Assembly: GCA_021775805.1 (NCBI GenBank)
Contig: JAJFHD010000028.1
Span: 1-57,163 of the forward strand
Origin: Alphaproteobacteria bacterium
GTDB lineage: Bacteria; Pseudomonadota; Alphaproteobacteria; Rhizobiales; JAJFHC01
DNA length: 57,163 bases
Reading direction: 5' to 3'
Shown: positions 16,036 through 28,329 of the stretch, one piece after another
How the letters are laid out: every line of letters begins with the position of its first letter
How positions within the stretch are numbered: position 1 is the stretch's first letter
Program-made: the position numbers and the translations under genes
The notes under the pieces: model-generated
The model's database searches: none
The model's input: the letters and a program-made list of their open reading frames with translations, nothing else
What the model was told of the DNA's origin: nothing

Positions 16036-17465
16036 ACATTCTCCTCATCAACCCGCCCTGCGGACCACGTACCATCGGCTTGCGCAACATCGCCCGGATC
16101 GAACCGCTCGGGCTTGAGCTGATTGGCGCAGGTGTGTCTCAGGATCACGACGTGCGTCTGGTTGACCTGGAAGCCGCACCCGAAGACCTTACCAAGATGC
16201 TCGACGTGTTCCGACCCGATGTGGTTGGTATCACGTCGGAAATCGTGCATGTGGAAACGGCAATCGACGCCTTGCGCGAAGTCCGTGTGGCCGCGCCGGG
16301 ATGCCTGGCCGTGGTGGGCGGGCATCACCCGACCTTGTGTCCCCAGGACTTCGACGATCCCAGCGTTGACATAATCGTACTTGGCGAAGGGGTGCACAGT
16401 TTCGCTGAGATCTGCCGGACCCGCGAACAGGGCCGCGATGACTACACTGCCATCGCCGGCATCATGGTGCGCACGGACAACGGTCTGAAACTGACGGCTG
16501 CGCGGCCGATGCCGGCAAATCTGGACGATCAGCCGTTGCCTGACCGTTCACTGACGGCCAAATACCGCGACAGCTATTTCTACATTCTGGAGGATTCGAT
16601 TGCCGCGGTGCGTACGTCGACCGGATGCAGTTTTCCGTGCATCTTCTGTTCCTGCCGCGTCTACTCGCAAGGCAAATTCATTCCACGCTCGCCGGAACTG
16701 GTTTTTGAGGAAATCAAGAACCTCGACGAAGACTTCATCATGTTTTGTGACGACCATTCGTTTCACGACCCAGAGCGCATGCGCATCCTCGGGGAAATGT
16801 TGCTCGAGGCCGGCATCAGGAAGCGCTACTTCGCTTATGGCCGGGCGGATTCAATTGTCGAAAATCCGGACGTCTATGCACTTTGGGCCAAAGTCGGGCT
16901 GTCTCTGGTCATGGTTGGTCTCGAGGCGATTGACGAAGTATCGCTCAAGCGAACCGGCAAGCGAAGCTCGACTGCCGTTAACGACGAAGCCGTGGAAATT
17001 CTCGGGGAGCTTGGCATTGGCTTAAGCGCAGGGTTCCTCATCGAGCCGGATTTTTCACCGGAGAATTTCGATCGAATCGATCAATACATCAAGGAACGGC
17101 CGTCGATCCTGCTGGCGGAGTTCACGCCGCTCACGCCTTTCCCCGGTACGGTGCTCTACAACAAGACCAAGGACACCTTGCTCACCGAAGACCGGCAGGT
17201 CTATGACCTTCAGCACTTTCTGATGGCCACCAAGCTGCCGCCGCAGCAGCTCTATCGCATGATGCTGCGATCCTACAGGAAGGTGATCTTGCGCATGATC
17301 ATGAAACTGCGCCTGTGGCGGCCGCATGTCCTGCTGTCCCATTCGGGGCGGCGTGTCCTGGTGGGACTGTTCAGGAACCACCTCGCCTTCCTCAATGCGC
17401 ACCGGGATGTGCCCCAGCAGCGCGAGGAAGCGCCGGACCGTGCCCCTGAAGTTGCGGCGCCATGA
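16032..17465 (+). CDS. B12-binding-domain radical SAM protein
   Basis: This is a 477-residue class B-type radical SAM protein. The N-terminal Rossmann-like cobalamin-binding domain (1-150) starts MNILLINPPCG and has VVGGHHPTL and VLGEG. The radical SAM core follows with Cys199-x3-Cys203-x2-Cys206 (TGCSFPCIFC) and an extra Cys208. The layout resembles the BchE/HpnP/HpnJ group, which carries out methyl transfer, cyclisation or rearrangement on lipid or tetrapyrrole substrates, but the operon has no hopanoid or chlorophyll gene. The start overlaps the SDR stop and the end overlaps the MBL start, both as ATGA. A step on an aromatic substrate or on a cofactor of the neighbouring enzymes is inference. 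Confidence 0.88.
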   Translation: MNILLINPPCGPRTIGLRNIARIEPLGLELIGAGVSQDHDVRLVDLEAAPEDLTKMLDVFRPDVVGITSEIVHVETAIDALREVRVAAPGCLAVVGGHHPTLCPQDFDDPSVDIIVLGEGVHSFAEICRTREQGRDDYTAIAGIMVRTDNGLKLTAARPMPANLDDQPLPDRSLTAKYRDSYFYILEDSIAAVRTSTGCSFPCIFCSCRVYSQGKFIPRSPELVFEEIKNLDEDFIMFCDDHSFHDPERMRILGEMLLEAGIRKRYFAYGRADSIVENPDVYALWAKVGLSLVMVGLEAIDEVSLKRTGKRSSTAVNDEAVEILGELGIGLSAGFLIEPDFSPENFDRIDQYIKERPSILLAEFTPLTPFPGTVLYNKTKDTLLTEDRQVYDLQHFLMATKLPPQQLYRMMLRSYRKVILRMIMKLRLWRPHVLLSHSGRRVLVGLFRNHLAFLNAHRDVPQQREEAPDRAPEVAAP

Positions 17466-18301
17466 AGCAGGATGTCAAAACGACCGATCTCCATTACCTG
17501 GGCTGGTCAGGTTTCGACCTGCGGTTTCCCGGAGCGCTGCCGGTTCTGATCGATCCGCCCGATGGCGAGGCCATCCCCCGTGATCGGGATGTCTGTCTTG
17601 TGGTAACCCACGGTCATCCAGAGCACATCGCCGGTACAGCCAAGTTTCTGCGGACCGACGCCAGAACCGGCCGGGCCGAGGTGGTTGCTTCGCCGGGAAC
17701 CTGCCGTGCCTTGAGACGCCGCAGCTGCAAGTCCCAAGATACTTTTCATCCCTGCCGTCCCGGTCAGACACTGACTGTCGGCAGTTTGACAATTGACGTG
17801 TTTCTTTGTCTCCACATGCCGCTCCTTCCTCCGGAAAAAGGAGAGGCGTTCAATCGCTTGCGGCAGGTTGCCAGCAACCCGCGCCTGGCTGCAAACATCA
17901 TTGCGGATGTCGTCCGCTTCCCGCTTGCCGGCCCGACACTTGGGTTTCGGCTGGCCTGTCCGGGCGCGCCGAACGTGCTGTTTTTCGGCGAAGGTCTGCA
18001 TCGTTGTGCCGACCGTGAAAAAATAGCAGCGATCGGGAGCCGATTGCCGGGCGACATACTCATCGCGGCCGTTGAGCCTGAGGACGTCGGGATATTTCCG
18101 GATCTCCTGGACGCTGCCGGTGCCCCCTTCATGGTGCCTTATGAAGCACATGCTCCCTGGCGCCAGGGTTTTGGCATGCCCTGTGCCGACCTCGATGCTC
18201 TGTCCGCCAGGCTTGAGAGCCATGGCTACCGCATCGTGCGGCCCGACTGTCACGGATCCGTGTCATTGCCGATGGCCGTGCCGCAGGCGGGTGCCGGGTG
18301 A
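17462..18301 (+). CDS. Metallo-beta-lactamase-fold protein with altered metal ligands
   Basis: This is a 279-residue protein resembling UlaG-type metallo-beta-lactamase-fold hydrolases: YLGWSGFDLRF at the N-terminus, His50-x-His52-x-Glu54-His55 (THGHPEH), His118, FFGEG at 174-178 and His230 at the end. In both places where the family has a metal-binding Asp (HxHxDH and the GDT strand) there is Glu. Both are conservative changes, so the site may still bind metal but with different geometry. It is translationally coupled to the radical SAM gene in front. The reaction is unknown; hydrolysis of a thioester or lactone intermediate is one option. Confidence 0.75.
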   Translation: MKQDVKTTDLHYLGWSGFDLRFPGALPVLIDPPDGEAIPRDRDVCLVVTHGHPEHIAGTAKFLRTDARTGRAEVVASPGTCRALRRRSCKSQDTFHPCRPGQTLTVGSLTIDVFLCLHMPLLPPEKGEAFNRLRQVASNPRLAANIIADVVRFPLAGPTLGFRLACPGAPNVLFFGEGLHRCADREKIAAIGSRLPGDILIAAVEPEDVGIFPDLLDAAGAPFMVPYEAHAPWRQGFGMPCADLDALSARLESHGYRIVRPDCHGSVSLPMAVPQAGAG

Positions 18302-18327
18302 TGCTCGTCAGGAGGGAGACCGGATTC

Positions 18328-19194
18328 ATGTCTGAAGTCCAGAACTACCATGCTCCGGACACGCTCGACGAGGCTCTGAAAGTGCTCGATGGCAACGACG
18401 TGACCGTCCTGGCCGGGGGGACGGATCTGATGATCCAGTCGCGCAGCGGCAAAACGGCGCTTGGCGATACCCTGCTCAATGTACAACGCGTGGCCGAACT
18501 TCGCGGCATAAACATAGCCGACGGTGCTGTCCGCATCGGTGCAGGAACAACCATCACCGATATTCTCGATAGCGCAATGCTCGCCAAACACGCCCCGGTG
18601 CTTGTGTCGGCCGCCGACCAGTTTGCATCGGATCAGATCCGAAATGCCGCGACCATCGGCGGTAACATCAGCAACGCCTCTCCAGCGGGCGATACACTGC
18701 CGCCGCTCCTGGTCCTTGATGCCCGGATCGAACTGGTTGCCATGCCAAACGGCACACGCATTGTCCGTCATGTCCCGTTGGCGGAATTCATTGCCGCACC
18801 AGGCCAAACGGTGCGTCGGCCGCAGGAGTTGATCAGTGCGGTTGTATTTCCGGTTCCGGCGGCTGGGTTCCGATCCGGATTCTACAAATTCGGAGTCCGT
18901 CCGGCGCTCGACATCTCGACCATCTCTATTGCAGCCGGGATGCTAGTCGAAGATGAATACCTGAGAGACGTCCGTCTGGCGTTCGGTGCCGTCTCGGCAA
19001 AACCGTTTCGGGCGACCGGCATTGAATCAGCATTGAAGGATGGCAAGGTTTCTGCGGCGACGTTCGACAACGCGGCGACTATGGCTGCGGATGCCGTGAG
19101 CCCGATCGACGACATCCGGGCGACCGCCTGGTACCGGCGGGAACTGATACGCAACATGACCCGGAGGATCCTGAACGATGCCTGGCAAAGCTGA
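18328..19194 (+). CDS. Xanthine dehydrogenase family FAD-binding subunit (second molybdenum hydroxylase)
   Basis: This is a 288-residue CoxM/NdhF-like subunit. VLAGGTDLMIQSRSG and NAATIGGNISNASPAGDTLPPLL are the two FAD loops. It lacks the four-cysteine loop seen in HcrB, so this enzyme is a conventional molybdenum hydroxylase and not a second 4-hydroxybenzoyl-CoA reductase. The ATG at 18328 is preceded by GGGAG; an earlier in-frame start at 18301 would overlap the MBL stop. Its 3' end overlaps the [2Fe-2S] gene by 17 bases. The substrate is unknown. Confidence 0.9.
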   Translation: MSEVQNYHAPDTLDEALKVLDGNDVTVLAGGTDLMIQSRSGKTALGDTLLNVQRVAELRGINIADGAVRIGAGTTITDILDSAMLAKHAPVLVSAADQFASDQIRNAATIGGNISNASPAGDTLPPLLVLDARIELVAMPNGTRIVRHVPLAEFIAAPGQTVRRPQELISAVVFPVPAAGFRSGFYKFGVRPALDISTISIAAGMLVEDEYLRDVRLAFGAVSAKPFRATGIESALKDGKVSAATFDNAATMAADAVSPIDDIRATAWYRRELIRNMTRRILNDAWQS

Positions 19195-19651
19195 CATTTG
19201 TTTCACGCTGAATGGCGGCCCGGTCGAGGTCCAGGTGCCAATCACCATGAGCGCGCTAGACATGCTGCGTTCGAAGACCGGCTCTACCGGGACAAAATAT
19301 GGATGTGGCGAGGGCGAGTGCGGTGCCTGCACGATCCTCGTCGATGGCGTCAGCGTGAATTCGTGCCTGTTGTTCGCCGTCGACTGCGACGGCCGTGAGG
19401 TTGTCACCATCGAAGGCGTGAGTGACCACGCGCGCGGCGCCGCACTGGGGGTTGCCTTTGTCGAGAAAGGAGCGGTCCAGTGTGGCTTCTGTACGCCCGG
19501 GCTGATTGTTCAAGCCAGCCACCTGCTCGATAAACTGCCCGATGCCGATCGCGACCGGATCAAGCGCGGCATCGAGGGTAATCTTTGCCGCTGCACGGGA
19601 TACAGGAAAGTCGTTGATGCCATCGCTTCCGTCAGCGGCAGGGACACATAA
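19178..19651 (+). CDS. Xanthine dehydrogenase family [2Fe-2S] subunit
   Basis: This is a 157-residue small subunit with both cluster sites intact: Cys43, 48, 51 and 63 (GCGEGECGACTILVDG) and Cys102, 105, 137 and 139 (QCGFCTPG...NLCRCTGY). It serves electron transfer between the molybdenum centre and FAD of the second hydroxylase. The gene order FAD-FeS-Mo differs from the FeS-Mo-FAD order of the hcr operon, so the two sets are not a recent tandem duplication. Confidence 0.92.
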   Translation: MPGKADICFTLNGGPVEVQVPITMSALDMLRSKTGSTGTKYGCGEGECGACTILVDGVSVNSCLLFAVDCDGREVVTIEGVSDHARGAALGVAFVEKGAVQCGFCTPGLIVQASHLLDKLPDADRDRIKRGIEGNLCRCTGYRKVVDAIASVSGRDT

Positions 19652-19662
19652 GGGGAGTAGCC

Positions 19663-21987
19663 ATGACTGCTGTCGAAGTCGATACGCTCATCGGCAAACC
19701 CATCAGAAAGTTAGACGCTCCAGACAAGGTCGCCGGACGAACGCGATATGTCCAGGATATCGACGTTCCCGGTCAGATTTACGGCAAGATTCTGCGTGCC
19801 GGACGGGTGCATGCGCGTATTGTCGGGATCGACACGTCCAGGGCGGAGGCGTTGCCCGGTGTGCGGGCCGTCATTACCGGCGCCGACGTTCCCGGTCATC
19901 GTCTGGGCGTCAGCCAGGACCACCCCGCGTTGAAACGCGACAAGGTGCGTACCCCGCGCGACGAGATCGCGGCGGTCGCGGCCGATACACCGGAGATTGC
20001 GGCGGCTGCCGTCAATCTCATCTCCGTAGAGCTCGAAGACCTGCCGCCGCTGTTCGATCCGCGTGAAGCCCGTAATCCCGGTGCCCCGGTTATCCAGGAG
20101 GCAAAACCCGATAATGTGGGTTTGGAGTTCGACTACGACCATGGCGATGCCGCGGCCGCAGAGGCAGCCTCCGACGTGATTGTCGACGATGTATTCAAGC
20201 TCCACTACGTCACCCACGCCTGTATGGGCGTGTCGGGCGTTATCGCCGACTATAATCATGCGACGCGCAAACTTACCCTGCACTCCAACACCCAGGTGCC
20301 GTTTTTGCACAAACGTGAGTTTGCCAAGATCCTCGATCTTGACCCTGCAGCAATCCGCATCATCCAGCCGCCGATCGGCGGTGGTTTCGGCTCCAAGCTC
20401 GATATCTATCCTTTCGAACCGATTGCCGTCTTCCTGTCGATGAAGGCGCGCCGGCCGGTAAAACTGGTGTTTGACAGGGAGGAAGAGTTTGTTGCTTCGC
20501 CAACACGTCAGCCGGCCTATGTGAGGCTGCGTACCGGTGCCACAAAAGAGGGAAAACTGACCTTTCGTACCGCCGATGCTTTGCTGGACAACGGGGCCTA
20601 CACATCCTGGGGCGCAACGATTCCCTTCGTCATGATGCAAACCATCAGTTCGCTCTACCGTGTTCCTCACTGTCGCTTTCACTCGGCCGCGGTCTACACA
20701 AACAACCCGACCGCCGGGTCGTTCCGGGGCTATGGCAATCTCCAGGCCACCTTTGCGGTTGAGCAGCACATGGACAAACTCGCCGATGCCCTTGATATGG
20801 ACCCGCTGGAATTCCGGCTAGCGAATGCTCAGGACCCCGGTGAAGTCACAGGCCAGGGAATGCAGTTCAAGAGTTGCGGCTTCAAGGACTGCCTTGTCCT
20901 GGCAGCCGAGCGGAGCGCCTATAGCGAGAGACGCGGGGAGAATGTCGATGCGCGCAACAGGCCGGGCCCGGTAAAGCGCGGTATCGGCATGGCTTCCATG
21001 CTGCATGTGGGGGGTGGCGCCAAGATCTATCCTTCCGATGGTTGTGGCACGATTCTCAAGATCGACGACTTCGGCCATGTTACGATCATGACCGGAGCGT
21101 CTGAAATCGGGCAGGGGTCGGAGACCGTCATCGCCCAGTTGGTGTGTGAGGAACTCGGTCTTCCGCTTTCGGCCGTCACTGTTGTCAACAACGACACCGA
21201 GGTTACGCCATGGGATGTGGGTGTTCACGCCAGCCGGACGACCTTCATCGGCGGCAATGCCGCTATCGGCGCCGCCCGGCTGGCCAAGGAAAAGATCCTG
21301 ACGGCGGCCTCGACAACCGCGAATTTGCTGCCCGAAAACATGGATCTGCTCGGCGGTTGCATCGTGCGCAAGTCCGACGGTGAGGTTGTCATGCCACTCG
21401 ACAAACTCCTGCGTGCTTTGCATTTCCAGGACAAGGCGGAGCTGGTCACGACCTCCTACTATTATGAACCGCCGAGCGTGCATCAGGACAAGGCGTTCAA
21501 GGGCGATGTTTCGGCGGCTTATGCCTGGGCGACGCAAGTCGTCGAAGTCGAGGTCGACACCGATACCGGCATCGTAACCCTGCTCCGTGTCAGCGCTGCC
21601 CACGATGTGGGGCGTGTGCTCAACCAGCTCGGGCTGGAAGGTCAGATCGAAGGCGGCATCGTCATGGGCCAGGGATATGCCCTGACCGAGGACCTCCTGG
21701 TTTCGGAAGGCTGGATGCTCAACCCCAGTTTCCGGGATTATAAACTCGTAACCGCACCGGAAATTCCGGATATCGATCTGCAATTCATAGAGTCTATGGA
21801 TGGTGAAGGACCCCACGGTGCCAAGGGCGTCGGCGAGGCGCCGGCGATCTGCATGGCGGCCGCAGTTGCCAATGCGATACATAACGCAACCGGTGTACGG
21901 ATGTACGATGCGCCGTTTACGCCCGAGAAGGTCTATCGGGCCCTGCGCGGCGAGAACCGGCAGCCAACGATGCGGGCGCGCGTCTGA
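19663..21987 (+). CDS. Xanthine dehydrogenase family molybdopterin-binding subunit
   Basis: This is a 774-residue molybdenum subunit. The hammerhead domain begins IGKPIRKLDAPDKVAGRTRY; molybdopterin loops are QPPIGGGFGSKLDI and AGSFRGYGNLQATFA, and the catalytic Glu lies in GAKGVGEAPAICMAAA near the end. Members hydroxylate or dehydroxylate N-heterocycles, aldehydes, purines or aromatic CoA esters. The operon context (aromatic-acid CoA ligase, SDR, radical SAM) suggests a hydroxylation on an aromatic or alicyclic CoA intermediate, but nothing in the sequence decides the substrate. It starts 12 bases after the [2Fe-2S] gene. Confidence 0.9.
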   Translation: MTAVEVDTLIGKPIRKLDAPDKVAGRTRYVQDIDVPGQIYGKILRAGRVHARIVGIDTSRAEALPGVRAVITGADVPGHRLGVSQDHPALKRDKVRTPRDEIAAVAADTPEIAAAAVNLISVELEDLPPLFDPREARNPGAPVIQEAKPDNVGLEFDYDHGDAAAAEAASDVIVDDVFKLHYVTHACMGVSGVIADYNHATRKLTLHSNTQVPFLHKREFAKILDLDPAAIRIIQPPIGGGFGSKLDIYPFEPIAVFLSMKARRPVKLVFDREEEFVASPTRQPAYVRLRTGATKEGKLTFRTADALLDNGAYTSWGATIPFVMMQTISSLYRVPHCRFHSAAVYTNNPTAGSFRGYGNLQATFAVEQHMDKLADALDMDPLEFRLANAQDPGEVTGQGMQFKSCGFKDCLVLAAERSAYSERRGENVDARNRPGPVKRGIGMASMLHVGGGAKIYPSDGCGTILKIDDFGHVTIMTGASEIGQGSETVIAQLVCEELGLPLSAVTVVNNDTEVTPWDVGVHASRTTFIGGNAAIGAARLAKEKILTAASTTANLLPENMDLLGGCIVRKSDGEVVMPLDKLLRALHFQDKAELVTTSYYYEPPSVHQDKAFKGDVSAAYAWATQVVEVEVDTDTGIVTLLRVSAAHDVGRVLNQLGLEGQIEGGIVMGQGYALTEDLLVSEGWMLNPSFRDYKLVTAPEIPDIDLQFIESMDGEGPHGAKGVGEAPAICMAAAVANAIHNATGVRMYDAPFTPEKVYRALRGENRQPTMRARV

Positions 21988-21999
21988 TCGGGATTGGAC

Positions 22000-25627
<3,628 letters not shown>

Positions 25628-25633
25628 AGACAG

Positions 25634-25653
25634 CAGAGCGGAATTCCGCTCTG
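25634..25653. terminator. Perfect 20-bp palindrome after katG
   Basis: CAGAGCGGAATTCCGCTCTG begins seven bases after the katG stop. It is fully self-complementary and lies between convergent genes. There is no following T-run, so it may be a cruciform or an RNA end-protecting hairpin in place of a classical terminator. Confidence 0.5.
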
Positions 25654-25666
25654 AAACATCGATACG

Positions 25667-25710
25667 GACCAGGATAAGTTTGGGCGGTTCAACCTCAGCT
25701 TATCCTGGTC
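25667..25710. terminator. Bidirectional terminator-like hairpin between convergent genes
   Basis: GACCAGGATAAG at 25667-25678 pairs perfectly with CTTATCCTGGTC at 25699-25710, giving a 12-bp stem with a 20-base loop. It reaches the stop codon of the SDR coming from the right, so it can serve both the katG and SDR transcripts. Confidence 0.6.
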
Positions 25711-26480
25711 TAGCCCGCCATCCAGCCGCCATCGACCATCAGGTTTTCACCGGTTATGTAGGTTGCCTCCGGGCTTGCCAGGAACAGGGCGGCAGCGGCG
25801 ATGTCGTCGGGACGGCCGAGACGCGGCCAGGGCGTCCGGCTGTGGGAGTAGGCCAGCGTTTCCGCTGTCTGGGCATCGCCATCCTTGCCGGTGATGACCT
25901 TTCCCGGCGCCACGGCATTGCAAACGATACCGTCTTTTGCATAGTCTGCGGCAATCTGGCGGGTCATGTAGACGACGCCGGATTTGGTGACCCCGTAGGC
26001 AAAATGGCCCGGCGATGAAATCATGCCGTGCTGTGACGAAATGTTGACGATGCGGCCGCGGACTTCGTCACGCGGCGTTTGCGTCAGCATCTGTGCAACA
26101 GCTGCACGGCAGCACAGGAATACCCCTGTCAGGTTGGTGGCGACGGTGTCGTCCCACAGTTCATCCGTGGTCTCGGTCAGCCTGCCGCCGTCGCCGATGG
26201 CGGCATTGTTGACGATGACGTCGAGCCTGCCGCGGGTCTGCGAGAGGTGGGCAACGAGCCGTTCGACGTCCGCCTTTTTCGAGATGTCTGAGCGGACAAA
26301 CTCAGCCGATCCTCCTGCAGCCCTGATAATTTCAAGTGTATCGTCGCCGCCTTCGCGAGGATCCTCACGGACGTCAGAGAGAACCACATGGGCGCCTTCG
26401 GCGGCAAACCGGACGGCGATGGCCCGGCCGATGCCAGACGCCGCCCCGGTGACTATAACGTTGTGATCCTCAAGTCTCAT
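25710..26480 (-). CDS. Short-chain dehydrogenase/reductase (glucose dehydrogenase/3-oxoacyl reductase type)
   Basis: This is a 256-residue classical SDR: VIVTGAASGIGRAIA, NNAAIGD, NISSQHG and YGVTKSG with the Tyr and Lys of the active site, ending GENLMVDGGWMAG. The ATG has GGAGA at a good distance. It follows the methyltransferase gene by 50 bases on the same strand and may be the last gene of the pcs-methyltransferase-SDR unit. The exact substrate cannot be read from the sequence. Confidence 0.88.
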   Translation of the reverse strand: MRLEDHNVIVTGAASGIGRAIAVRFAAEGAHVVLSDVREDPREGGDDTLEIIRAAGGSAEFVRSDISKKADVERLVAHLSQTRGRLDVIVNNAAIGDGGRLTETTDELWDDTVATNLTGVFLCCRAAVAQMLTQTPRDEVRGRIVNISSQHGMISSPGHFAYGVTKSGVVYMTRQIAADYAKDGIVCNAVAPGKVITGKDGDAQTAETLAYSHSRTPWPRLGRPDDIAAAALFLASPEATYITGENLMVDGGWMAG

Positions 26481-26529
26481 CTCAATCTCCGGTCAATGCA
26501 ATGCGTGGAAGGTTGACTCGCGGCTTCCG

Positions 26530-27285
26530 TCAACCCGGCCAGGTCGCCCGGACACGCAAACGGACGTGGTCCACATACCACCGGCCGCTGGTATCGCAGA
26601 GTACGGGCTTGAGAAGTTCTTCAACTTCAGTCCGTATGCCGGAACGCATGGAGGCGTCGAACTGGTCGAAGAACGGGTGGAATATTGTCGAAACCCAGTT
26701 CATCAGGCTGGTTTCTGCGGGCGTTATCCTGGGCTCGACTTCAAGCCTGTCGATAGTGAAGCCGTGAGCCTTGAGCAATGATGAGAACTCGTCGCCGGTC
26801 GGGGCGAAAAACGGATTGGCCAATTCCGGATTGCCGCCGTTTTTGTGGCCGACGGCCTGAAGCGCGATGAGCACTGCAGCGAGATTGCCCAGTGCGCCGA
26901 GGTCCGCCACAAACCGGCCACCCGGTTTCAGGGCACGGGCGATTGCACCGACGGCAGGCGATGGATCCGAAATCCACTGCAGGACTGAGTTGGAGAACAC
27001 CGCATCGAATCGGTTCTCGAACGTCATGCTCGCAATGTCCAGATGCTGGGCCTCAAGCCCATTCGCCCGGGCTGCGGCGGCCATGTCGGCGCTGGCGTCT
27101 ACGCCCAGAACATGCGCGCACAGTCCGGCAATGCGCCGGGTTATGAAGCCATCGCCGCACCCCGCGTCGAGAATTACTTCGGTCTTGCCGGGATCAAGCC
27201 ATTCCAGAAGTTCAAGCCCCATGCGTGAAATGAAGCGCCCGTGCCGTTCGTAGGTGTCCGCATTCCAGACCGGGGCAGTGGTCAT
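26530..27285 (-). CDS. Class I SAM-dependent methyltransferase
   Basis: This is a 251-residue Rossmann-fold methyltransferase. Motif I is VILDAGCGDGFITRRIA near residue 40, the acidic residue ending strand 2 is in VLGVDAS, and motif IV is FDAVFSNSVLQWI. The overall pattern resembles trans-aconitate or arsenite/biotin-type small-molecule methyltransferases. It starts five bases after the stop of the phosphatidylcholine synthase gene, so it is probably co-transcribed with it; a role in lipid head-group metabolism is possible, but the sequence does not show it. Confidence 0.85.
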   Translation of the reverse strand: MTTAPVWNADTYERHGRFISRMGLELLEWLDPGKTEVILDAGCGDGFITRRIAGLCAHVLGVDASADMAAAARANGLEAQHLDIASMTFENRFDAVFSNSVLQWISDPSPAVGAIARALKPGGRFVADLGALGNLAAVLIALQAVGHKNGGNPELANPFFAPTGDEFSSLLKAHGFTIDRLEVEPRITPAETSLMNWVSTIFHPFFDQFDASMRSGIRTEVEELLKPVLCDTSGRWYVDHVRLRVRATWPG

Positions 27286-27290
27286 GTCAG

Positions 27291-28052
27291 TCAGTCATCG
27301 TGGAGGTTGTCTTCGGCTTCCTGCGGGCTGATCGACCGCCAGATGCATATGCCGGCGAAATAGAGCGAGGCCAGAACCCAGAGCCAGAAGATCGTCGGCG
27401 AGGCTTCCTGCGCTTTCTGAACCTCCGGCCGGATCAGGACGAGACGCAGTGACGTCGCCGCCCACAACACGGTCATGGGTATGGTGATCACGCGGAACTT
27501 CTGGACCCGAAGCGGATGCACGAATTTGATCGGAATGAAGGTCAGGATGCCAAGCACGGCCAGAACGATGAGATTGGTCCAGGGGTCGGTCTGCAGAACG
27601 TGGAAATAAAGCACAACCAGGTTCCACAGCGCCGGAAACCCCGAAAAGTAATAGTCGTGGGTCTTCATGTTCAGGTTGGCGAAGGTGTAACACGACACGG
27701 CCATAATGCCGGCGGCCGTCGCCGTCTCCCAACCTGGCGGCACAACACCGAACCAGTAGATCATAAGGGCCGGGACGACGGTATAGGTGAAGTAGTCGAT
27801 GACGTTGTCCAGCGTCTGGCCGTCGAACTTCGGGGTCATTTCCTGGACTTTGGCGCGCCGCGCCAGTGTGCCGTCGATACCATCGACAAACAGGGCCAAC
27901 CCAAGCCACATGAAGGCGGCTATCTTGTCGCCTTCGAGGATGGCGACCAGCGCGAGAAAACCGAGCACGACACCGGATGCGGTGAACGCATGAACCGCCC
28001 ACGCCGCGGCGACGCGGGGAACCTGGGGCTTGGGTGTCAATTCGTCTGCCAC
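27291..28052 (-). CDS. pcs: Phosphatidylcholine synthase (CDP-alcohol phosphatidyltransferase family)
   Basis: This is an integral membrane enzyme of about 253 residues that condenses CDP-diacylglycerol with choline. The active-site motif DG-x2-AR-x12-G-x3-D-x3-D is present (DGTLARR...FDGQTLDNVID), with the long x12 spacing of bacterial Pcs in place of the usual x8. Other family marks are HAFTASGVVLGFLAL, MKTHDYYFSGFPALWN and PIKFVHPLRVQKFR. A GTG start at 28052 makes the N-terminus match known Pcs proteins; ATGs at 28112 and 28130 would extend it by 20-26 residues. The enzyme is typical of alphaproteobacteria that interact with hosts or use choline. Confidence 0.88.
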   Translation of the reverse strand: MADELTPKPQVPRVAAAWAVHAFTASGVVLGFLALVAILEGDKIAAFMWLGLALFVDGIDGTLARRAKVQEMTPKFDGQTLDNVIDYFTYTVVPALMIYWFGVVPPGWETATAAGIMAVSCYTFANLNMKTHDYYFSGFPALWNLVVLYFHVLQTDPWTNLIVLAVLGILTFIPIKFVHPLRVQKFRVITIPMTVLWAATSLRLVLIRPEVQKAQEASPTIFWLWVLASLYFAGICIWRSISPQEAEDNLHDD

Positions 28053-28277
28053 GTCTCTTCGAGTCACTCTAATTGTGCAGCCGGACCAGTGTCCGGAGGG
28101 ATTCTGCCTCATCGCGGTGATTGTCAACAATTACACTGAAAACCGCACTCTTGCAGGAATTCGCGCAATGAATGTTCGCCCTGCTCCCCGGTGCCGGTAG
28201 CTGCACCGATCACCGGATTGTTACGGCAATGTATAACGAGATAGTGCTCAAGTCCAAGCCGGGATTGAGCAAGCGTG

Positions 28278-28298
28278 AAAAAGACGGGCCTGGCCCGA
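28278..28298 (-). terminator. Rho-independent terminator candidate
   Basis: Read leftwards, a GC-rich inverted repeat (CGGGC-CAG-GCCCG core, 28297-28285) is followed by TC and a run of five T (28282-28278). It lies about 32 bases downstream of the stop of the secreted jelly-roll protein gene (28330-29049). Confidence 0.55.
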
Positions 28299-28329
28299 CG
28301 ACACAACCAACTTACAGTGCTGGAACCGG

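Noticed and set aside
18328..21987. A second 4-hydroxybenzoyl-CoA reductase
   Set aside because: The FAD subunit lacks the four-cysteine loop and the gene order differs from hcr.
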